A stretch of 64,000 nt of DNA from HGM04593 sp045647885 (GTDB lineage Bacteria > Bacteroidota > Bacteroidia > Bacteroidales > Bacteroidaceae), in assembly GCA_045647885.1 (NCBI GenBank), contig JAZRMX010000037.1, positions 1 to 64,000 of the forward strand. The letters are read 5' to 3'. The notes beneath the pieces are model-generated. The model searched no databases. It saw nothing but the letters and a program-made list of their open reading frames with translations, and was not told where the DNA came from. Shown here one piece after another: positions 58,429 through 64,000 of the stretch. Position 1 is the stretch's first letter. Each line of letters opens with the position of its first letter. Position numbers and translations under genes: made by a program.

Positions 58429-59451
58429 TTAGATATCAAGAACTGTTACCCAACCATACAAATCGGGCTCGTCGCCATACTGTATAGCACGTAGTTTATT
58501 ATACAATTTTGTACAAACGGGACCGGGCTTACCATCTTTTGAGATAACATAAGACTTGCCAGTCTCGAGGTCGTCGATGCGCTCGATGGGCGAAATTACC
58601 GCCGCTGTACCACAAGCTCCGGCCTCCTCGAAAGTGAGAAGTTCCTCTTCGGGGATGGGACGGATTTCAATAGCCATACCCATATCCTTTGCAAGCTGCT
58701 GCAAACTGCGGTTGGTAATAGAGGGCAGAATGGAGGTTGAAAGGGGTGTTACGTATGTATTGTTCTTAATACCGATGAAGTTGGCCGCACCACACTCGTC
58801 GATATATTTCTTCTCTTTTGCATCGAGATAGAACTCGCAAGAGTAACCCATATCGTGCGCCATCTTGTTGGCACGGAGGCTTGCCGCATAGTTACCACCC
58901 ACCTTGTACTTACCGGTACCGAGAGGAGCCGAGCGGTCGTACTCGCGGATTATTACGTAGGGGTTGGTTGAGAAACCGCCCTTGAAGTATGGGCCTACAG
59001 GAGTTACAAAAATTATAAACAGATACTCCGATGCAGGGTGAACACCCACCTGTGCGCTTGTACCGATGAGCAAGGGGCGGATGTAGAGCGATGCACCACT
59101 CTCGTAAGGAGGAATATAATCCTTGTTAAGTTCCACAACCTTTGCAACCATCTTGCGGAAAAGCTCCACGCTTACGTGAGGCATAAGAATTCCGTCACAA
59201 GTATTCTGCAAACGCTCTGCGTTGGCTTCGAGGCGGAAGATTCTCACTTTACCGTCTTTTCCGCGGAAGGCCTTCAAGCCCTCGAACGCCTCCTGTCCAT
59301 AATGCAGACAGGTTGCCGCCATATGCATATTGATATGCTCCGAAGAGCTTACCTCAATTTCGCCCCACGCACCGTCGCGATAATAGCAACGTACGTTGTA
59401 ATCGGTCTTTCTATAACCAAAGCCGATATTTGCCCAATCTAGATTCTTCAT
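58429..59451 (-). CDS. ilvE: Branched-chain amino acid aminotransferase
   Basis: IlvE transfers amino groups between glutamate and leucine, isoleucine or valine, using PLP. The 340-residue class IV enzyme has the PLP lysine in GTGKYKVGGNYAASLRANK, followed by AKEKKYIDECGAANFIGI, and the substrate loop EEAGACGTAAVISPIERI. The length and the FGYRKTDYNVRCYYRDG start match the larger BCAT type. Its promoter is a copy of the dispersed hairpin repeat about 100 bp upstream. Confidence 0.95.
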   Translation of the reverse strand: MKNLDWANIGFGYRKTDYNVRCYYRDGAWGEIEVSSSEHINMHMAATCLHYGQEAFEGLKAFRGKDGKVRIFRLEANAERLQNTCDGILMPHVSVELFRKMVAKVVELNKDYIPPYESGASLYIRPLLIGTSAQVGVHPASEYLFIIFVTPVGPYFKGGFSTNPYVIIREYDRSAPLGTGKYKVGGNYAASLRANKMAHDMGYSCEFYLDAKEKKYIDECGAANFIGIKNNTYVTPLSTSILPSITNRSLQQLAKDMGMAIEIRPIPEEELLTFEEAGACGTAAVISPIERIDDLETGKSYVISKDGKPGPVCTKLYNKLRAIQYGDEPDLYGWVTVLDI

Positions 59452-59547
59452 ATTTTATTCTTTTTACTTTTTATCATTACAATACTTGGCTCGCAAGCAA
59501 AGAGATTCTGCAACGAGCACAAATTACCCCCAGCTTTACGCCAGCCT

Positions 59548-59610
59548 CAAAGATACAAACAAACGAGCGAGAAATATCAAGCTTGCGTGAATATTTTTCA
59601 AAACTGGTGC
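59548..59610 (-). repeat. Promoter-associated hairpin repeat upstream of ilvE
   Basis: The minus strand has TATCTTTG (59555-59548), then AACGAGCGAG and the hairpin AAATATCAAGC-TT-GCGTGAATATTT. It matches the units before recF, menA and rsmF. It provides the likely -7 box for ilvE. Confidence 0.75.
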
Positions 59611-59683
59611 AAAAAATCCTATAGATTACCTCAAAAAAGGAGATATTTGCATAAATATACCTTATTGCAGCAGTTTCATTCTC

Positions 59684-59896
59684 TTACTGCACGCCATCAT
59701 TCATACGTTGCAATACCGCTTTAACCTCCTCGTCCACTTCGTAAAGCTTGCTGCGACAGAATTTCATCAGTTCGTCGGCCTCCTTTAGCAACGACGACAA
59801 TTTGTCTATATCCACAGTACCACTCTGCACTTCATTCATAATCGCCTCGAGACGCTCCACCGCCTCGGCGTAATTTATAGTATTCTTCTTATCCAT
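59684..59896 (-). CDS. xseB: Exodeoxyribonuclease VII small subunit
   Basis: The 70-residue helical protein starts MDKKNTINYAEAVERLEAIM and includes LSSLLKEADELMKFCRSKL, typical of XseB. With XseA it forms an exonuclease for single-stranded DNA. The start at 59896 overlaps the xseA stop by 8 bp, so translation is coupled; longer in-frame starts lie inside xseA. Confidence 0.93.
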   Translation of the reverse strand: MDKKNTINYAEAVERLEAIMNEVQSGTVDIDKLSSLLKEADELMKFCRSKLYEVDEEVKAVLQRMNDGVQ

Positions 59897-61085
59897 TTTC
59901 TCTGTTTTTACTTGTAACCACACTAGTAACAGTTCCGCCGGCAACAGTTGTAACCAGCTCTGCACCCTCCTCAATATCATCAATTGAGCGCACCACCTTA
60001 CCACCGGAACGCACTATTCCATAGCCAAGAGCCAGGATGCGTTCGGGCGATGCTGCCCACAGTTTCTGTTCCCACAAATCGAGTTTATGAGCCTGTTGCT
60101 GCATATAAAGTGCCGTATATACCGGCAAGCTTTGCAGGGCAACAGCCAGACGGCGACGGTTATTCTCTACAATTCCACGAGCCGAAGCCGCCAACGCCTC
60201 ACGCACATCCTCGAGAGCTGCATTCTGCGCCGCAAGAGCGTGTATAAGCAACTCGGCAGCAGCCGTGGGGGTTTTCACACGGGTGTGCGCAACAGCATCG
60301 ACAAGAGTATCGTCGCGCTGGTGGCCTATACCCGTTATTATGGGCAAAGGGAATTGTGCACAATTATTCGCAAGGTCGTACGTATCGAAGCATCCAAGGT
60401 CGCTTGTGGCGCCACCGCCACGTATTATAACCACGACATCCCAAAAATCGGCATTCTGCGCAATTCTGTCAAGGGCATCAATCACCCCTTCCTCCACCTT
60501 GTTTCCCTGCATGGGCGCAGCAAACAGTTGAGGATAAAAGACAAAGCCATAAGGATTGTTTTGCAGTTGGTCGCAAAAATCGCCATATCCTGCCGCAAAA
60601 GAGGAGGATATTACTGCAACCTTTTGCGGTAGTAAGGGAAATGGCAATTCTTTATTGAGATTCAGCACACCCTCGGCAGCCAAACGGTTAAGTATCATCT
60701 GCTTGCGACGAGCAATATCGCCAAGCGTGTAGGCGGGCTCTATATCACAGACATCGAGGGAGAAACCGTAAAGCTCGTGAAAGACCACTGTAACCTTTAA
60801 AAGCACCTTAAGCCCCGCAGAAAAACGCTCGCCGGTCTCTTCAAGGAAATAGGGCTTCAACAATGAATAGATGCGTGCCCAAATGGTTCCACGCGCCTTT
60901 GCCACCATCTCCTGGGTAGCCTCATCGCGCTCCACAAGCTCTATATAACAATGCCCAGCCTGCGTCTCGCGCACCTCGCTCAACTCTCCCGTAACCCAAT
61001 AGGCCGAAGGAAGGCCGTCGGCAACTGCCGCACGCACAAGGCTGTTAAGGGAATACAGTGTTAAAGGCTCTTTCTCGTTCATCAT
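59889..61085 (-). CDS. xseA: Exodeoxyribonuclease VII large subunit
   Basis: The catalytic subunit of exonuclease VII has about 398 residues. The N-terminal OB fold (about 5-100; LNSLVRAAVADGLPSAYWVTGELSEVRE) is followed by the nuclease domain with VVIIRGGGATSDLGCFDTYDLA near 225 and ITGIGHQRDDTLVDAVAHTRVKTPTAAAELL. A coiled-coil region comes next, then the C-terminal ILALGYGIVRSGGKVV. ATG codons at 61085 and 61082 are both possible; each overlaps the mnmA TGA. Confidence 0.94.
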   Translation of the reverse strand: MMNEKEPLTLYSLNSLVRAAVADGLPSAYWVTGELSEVRETQAGHCYIELVERDEATQEMVAKARGTIWARIYSLLKPYFLEETGERFSAGLKVLLKVTVVFHELYGFSLDVCDIEPAYTLGDIARRKQMILNRLAAEGVLNLNKELPFPLLPQKVAVISSSFAAGYGDFCDQLQNNPYGFVFYPQLFAAPMQGNKVEEGVIDALDRIAQNADFWDVVVIIRGGGATSDLGCFDTYDLANNCAQFPLPIITGIGHQRDDTLVDAVAHTRVKTPTAAAELLIHALAAQNAALEDVREALAASARGIVENNRRRLAVALQSLPVYTALYMQQQAHKLDLWEQKLWAASPERILALGYGIVRSGGKVVRSIDDIEEGAELVTTVAGGTVTSVVTSKNRENG

Positions 61086-62194
61086 TTTACTATCCACTGA
61101 TTTATACCACGTTGCGAGGCTATAAAAGCACCGCCCACCACAAGGTTACCCATATAGAAAACAGCCGACTGACCGGGAGTAATAGCCGACACACTCTCGA
61201 GAAAATGCACAAGATAGAGCCCCTCGGCAACCTGAACGGGTGGCTCGCAGGCAACAGGCTTGCTACGGTAACGCACACGCACCGTAAGCCCCTCCGAGGG
61301 AATATCACCCACCCACGAAGGCTCCTCCACAAGCATATATTCTGTGCGGAGCATCTCCTCGCCACCAAGCATCACTGTGTTTTTTGCCGCATTAATCTTC
61401 AGCACATAAGCCGGGTAGCCGAGTGCTATACCCAACCCCTTACGCTGCCCTATCGTATAGAAAGGATACCCTGCGTGCTTGCCCAGCACACGTCCCTCGC
61501 TATCGACAAATGAGCCGCCCGAGAAGCGCGCATCAATATCGGGAACATTCTCGCGCAAGAAGTCGCGGTAATCACCGGTAATGAAGCAAACCTCCATACT
61601 CTCACCGTCGTCGGCAGCCTTTTCAAGATTATGCAGATTCAAATAGTTGAGAACATCTTTTTTCTCCCACTCTCCCAGGGGAAAGAGCACGCGACGCAGT
61701 TGCTGTTGAGTGAGCCGCCACAAGAAATAGCTCTGATCCTTACGATGGTCGTCACCTGTGCAGATATAGACCTTTTCATCGATATTTTTCAGCCTCACAT
61801 AATGCCCCGTGGCAATATATTCACAGTCTAATTTGTCGGCCCACTCCTCGAGCTTCTTAAACTTTATTTCAGGGTTGCAATTAACACAGGGATTGGGGGT
61901 ATTTCCCTGCAAATAAGAATCGATAAAATGACGCACAACCTTCTCGCGGAACTCGTCGCGCACATCGGCAACATAATGGGGAATACCCAAGCGGGCTGCA
62001 AGGGAGGCTGCAGCCTCAACAGCCTTCAACGAGGCGTCACAAGTAACGAGCGTAACCCCGTACACATTGTAGCCCTGCTCAATGAGCATACGGCACACGG
62101 CTGTACTGTCGATTCCGCCACTCATACCCACAAGCACACTTTTGCCCGGGCAAACAGTTTCTTCTCCAACCTGCGCTATAGTATCCGACACCAT
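61082..62194 (-). CDS. mnmA: tRNA-specific 2-thiouridylase MnmA
   Basis: MnmA thiolates U34 of tRNAs for Lys, Glu and Gln. The 370-residue protein has the ATP-pyrophosphatase loop VLVGMSGGIDSTAV near 21, the catalytic Cys in NTPNPCVNCNPEIKF and the second Cys in MEVCFITGDYRDFL. A C-terminal beta domain follows. The TGA overlaps the xseA start, so mnmA, xseA and xseB form one unit. A TATCTTTG box at 62263-62256 on the minus strand may be its promoter. Confidence 0.93.
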   Translation of the reverse strand: MVSDTIAQVGEETVCPGKSVLVGMSGGIDSTAVCRMLIEQGYNVYGVTLVTCDASLKAVEAAASLAARLGIPHYVADVRDEFREKVVRHFIDSYLQGNTPNPCVNCNPEIKFKKLEEWADKLDCEYIATGHYVRLKNIDEKVYICTGDDHRKDQSYFLWRLTQQQLRRVLFPLGEWEKKDVLNYLNLHNLEKAADDGESMEVCFITGDYRDFLRENVPDIDARFSGGSFVDSEGRVLGKHAGYPFYTIGQRKGLGIALGYPAYVLKINAAKNTVMLGGEEMLRTEYMLVEEPSWVGDIPSEGLTVRVRYRSKPVACEPPVQVAEGLYLVHFLESVSAITPGQSAVFYMGNLVVGGAFIASQRGINQWIVK

Positions 62195-62255
62195 TTTTAT
62201 CTCACTTTATAAAAAAATATCAATATTTTGTAAATTTGTGCCACCCTGTATGGAG

Positions 62256-62283
62256 CAAAGATAAACATTTTTATCTACATTTG
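62256..62283. promoter_or_regulatory. Divergent promoter boxes for mnmA and the MATE gene
   Basis: TATCTTTG on the minus strand (62263-62256) faces mnmA, and TACATTTG on the plus strand (62276-62283) faces the MATE gene, 66 bp before its ATG. The -33 elements are not clear. Confidence 0.5.
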
Positions 62284-62348
62284 CGTTGCAGACATTTACT
62301 TTTATAACAATAATACAACAACAAAGCAGCATAAAACTTTAAAGAATT

Positions 62349-63722
62349 ATGAGTGGTTCGACAAATAAAAAAGCACCAACCGAACTTGGAACAGAAAGAA
62401 TAAGCAAACTACTTGTACAATATGCAGTACCTGCGATTATAGCACAGATAGCCGCATCGCTCTACAATATGATAGACAGCATATTCATTGGGCAGGGTGT
62501 GGGTGCATTGGCTATTTCGGGACTTGCCACCACCTTCCCCTTTATGAACCTTTCGGCAGCATTCGGTGCGATGGTTGGCTTGGGTGGTGCCACACAACTT
62601 TCGGTAAAGCTGGGGCAGCGCGACTATGAATCGGCAAAACTGATTTTGGGCAACATCGTAACGCTGAACATAATTGTGGGAGCACTTTTTGCAGCAATCT
62701 CCCTGCTTTTCCTCGATGACATTCTATACTTCTTTGGAGCAAGCGAAGCTACCCTGCCTTATGCACGCGACTATATGGTGGTTATACTTTACGGCAACAT
62801 CGTAACCCACCTTTACTTTGGTATAAATGCAGCATTGAGAGCGTCGGGACACCCTCGCCAAGCGATGATGGCAACCATTATCACCGTAATAAACAACATA
62901 ATACTCACTCCGATATTCATCTATGTTTTCGACTGGGGAATAGCCGGTGCCGCACTTGCAACCATTATAGCACAGTGCACCACTCTCGTGTGGCAGATAC
63001 GCCTTTTGAGTAACCCAAACGAGCTGCTGCACCTGCAACGTGGTATCTACCGACTGAAGAACGAGATTGTCAAAGCCATATTAAGTATTGGTATGTCGCC
63101 ATTCTTCATAAACGCGGCAGCCTGTCTTGTGGTGATTATAGTGAACAAAAGCTTGCGCAGCTATGGCGAGGACGGCGACATTGCCATAGCGTCATACGGT
63201 ATTGCAAACAGGTTTATGTTTATCTTCGTAATGATTGTACTCGGCCTTACACAAGGTATGCAGCCCATTGTCGGATATAACTTTGGTGCGAAACAGCACA
63301 AACGCGTAAACGAGGTATTCAAACTCACCTGCATAAGCGCCACCTTGGTTATGGTCATAGGATTTTTGCTCGGCGAGATTATCCCCGAGACCATTGCACG
63401 CGCCTTTACCACAGAAGAGATACTGATTACCGGCGCAGCGAAAGCTATGAGAATTATGGCGTGTATGATGCCTTTGATTGGTTTCCAGATGGTAACCACC
63501 AACTTCTTCCAAAGCATCGGCCTGGTAAAAAAATCAATCTTTTTATCACTCACCCGACAGATACTCCTGCTCATTCCATTATTGCTCATTCTGCCTCTTT
63601 TCTACGGTGAGAATGGTGTATGGTACAGCCTGCCTATATCCGATTTTGCAGCAGCGGTACTTACCACAATAATGCTGAAAAAACAATTCAGTGAGTGGAA
63701 CAGGCAACACATAATGCAATAA
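62349..63722 (+). CDS. MATE-family efflux transporter
   Basis: The 457-residue, 12-TM cation-coupled exporter is of the DinF/NorM-like MATE superfamily. The first repeat has ISKLLVQYAVPAIIAQIAASLYNMIDSIFIGQ and the second begins at AILSIGMSPFFINAAACLVVIIVNKSL, with the usual GLTQGMQPIVGYNFGAKQ near residue 298. Substrates are typically drugs or metabolites; none can be inferred. It is divergent from mnmA and is followed by the kinase-like gene after 22 bp. Confidence 0.92.
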   Translation: MSGSTNKKAPTELGTERISKLLVQYAVPAIIAQIAASLYNMIDSIFIGQGVGALAISGLATTFPFMNLSAAFGAMVGLGGATQLSVKLGQRDYESAKLILGNIVTLNIIVGALFAAISLLFLDDILYFFGASEATLPYARDYMVVILYGNIVTHLYFGINAALRASGHPRQAMMATIITVINNIILTPIFIYVFDWGIAGAALATIIAQCTTLVWQIRLLSNPNELLHLQRGIYRLKNEIVKAILSIGMSPFFINAAACLVVIIVNKSLRSYGEDGDIAIASYGIANRFMFIFVMIVLGLTQGMQPIVGYNFGAKQHKRVNEVFKLTCISATLVMVIGFLLGEIIPETIARAFTTEEILITGAAKAMRIMACMMPLIGFQMVTTNFFQSIGLVKKSIFLSLTRQILLLIPLLLILPLFYGENGVWYSLPISDFAAAVLTTIMLKKQFSEWNRQHIMQ

Positions 63723-63744
63723 AGAATATTCAAACATATACAAT

Positions 63745-64000
63745 ATGAAAAAATTCGTCATTTCAATAGGACGTCAGCTTGGCAGCGGTGGCAAGGAGAT
63801 TGCCGAAAAATTGTCGGAACACCTGCATATACCCGTGTATGACAAGAAATTATTAGAGGTTGCAGCAAAGGAGAGCGGACTCGATGCCACTGTGTTTGAA
63901 AATGCCGATGAAAAGGAGTCAAACAGCCTCTTCGGCGGCTTCTTCAGCATACACGGTTCACTGTCGGGGTTTGTTTCGGGCGGCAGCTGTATGGAGAGCG
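63745..64000 (+). CDS. Cytidylate kinase-like family protein, N-terminal part (runs off the window)
   Basis: The first 85 codons start MKKFVISIGRQLGSGGKEIA. The IGRQLGSGG loop replaces the usual P-loop spacing and is typical of the cytidylate-kinase-like (Cmk2) family. The segment IPVYDKKLLEVAAKESGLD follows, as in those proteins. The family is related to CMP kinase but its substrate is largely untested. The rest lies beyond base 64000. Confidence 0.85.
   Translation, partial: MKKFVISIGRQLGSGGKEIAEKLSEHLHIPVYDKKLLEVAAKESGLDATVFENADEKESNSLFGGFFSIHGSLSGFVSGGSCMES

Overview
The window is a stretch of chromosome from a member of the order Bacteroidales (Bacteroidota). The evidence is promoters of the TTTG-N19-TAnnTTTG type, very rare TAG stop codons, and family-typical genes: DUF4831 beside ffh, DUF3256, a Big_5/Ig-like lipoprotein, reverse rubrerythrin with PerR, an ExbB/ExbD/ExbD set, a DsbD-thioredoxin fusion, and BspA-like leucine-rich-repeat proteins ending in dockerin, cohesin-like and 'YDLSGRK' tail segments. 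The last group fits gut or oral lineages such as Prevotellaceae, Muribaculaceae or Bacteroidaceae; I cannot name the genus. Most of the window is ordinary, densely packed, translationally coupled core genome.

Layout. 0-2 kb, leftward: obg (partial), adk, hpt. 2-6.4 kb, rightward: DUF4831, ffh, folD, a CapA-like phosphoesterase. 6.4-12.7 kb, leftward: DUF3256, EamA transporter, truA, rsmE, bifunctional nuclease, nucleoside transporter, DUF721, recF. 13-14.2 kb, rightward: TPR membrane protein and ribH. 14.3-15.3 kb, leftward: reverse rubrerythrin and PerR. 15.6-22.6 kb, rightward: ABC-F ATPase, M13 peptidase, metA, GH20 hexosaminidase. 22.6-27.1 kb, leftward: FAD oxidoreductase, radA, CPBP protease, menA-like prenyltransferase. 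27.7-30.1 kb, rightward: thrA fusion. 31.1-38.8 kb, leftward: DUF3108, Ig-like lipoprotein, GH3-type enzyme, DsbD-thioredoxin, rsmF. 39.5-40.8 kb: thyA, folA. 40.9-43.5 kb, leftward: ExbB/ExbD system and tRNA-Ser(GGA). 43.7-46.9 kb, rightward: lpxK, punA (interrupted by an amber codon), thiL, a small membrane protein. 47-54.8 kb: two large BspA-like surface proteins. 55.3-62.2 kb, leftward: a small acidic protein, Mrp, Dabb, trmB, DUF975, ilvE, xseB, xseA, mnmA. 62.3 kb to the end: a MATE transporter and a partial cytidylate-kinase-like gene.

The most unusual material is non-coding. (1) At 30.16-31.11 kb an AT-rich segment of about 930 bp splits what looks like the shared terminator of thrA and the DUF3108 gene. 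It is flanked by an 8-bp direct repeat. It carries a leftward promoter, a nested RNA hairpin of about 113 nt containing a 23-codon ORF, an intrinsic terminator, and a 57-residue cysteine-rich zinc-ribbon gene. (2) A promoter-associated hairpin repeat family lies upstream of recF, menA, rsmF and ilvE. Its arms vary in a compensatory way, and two of its arrays enclose a near-identical three-hairpin core of about 100 bp. (3) An 18-bp perfect inverted repeat sits in the signal-peptide region of the CapA-like gene. (4) Repeated 11-mers follow tandem promoters ahead of the ABC-F gene. (5) A G8 tract occupies the -33 position of the first BspA gene.

All calls come from reading the sequence; no database search was run.
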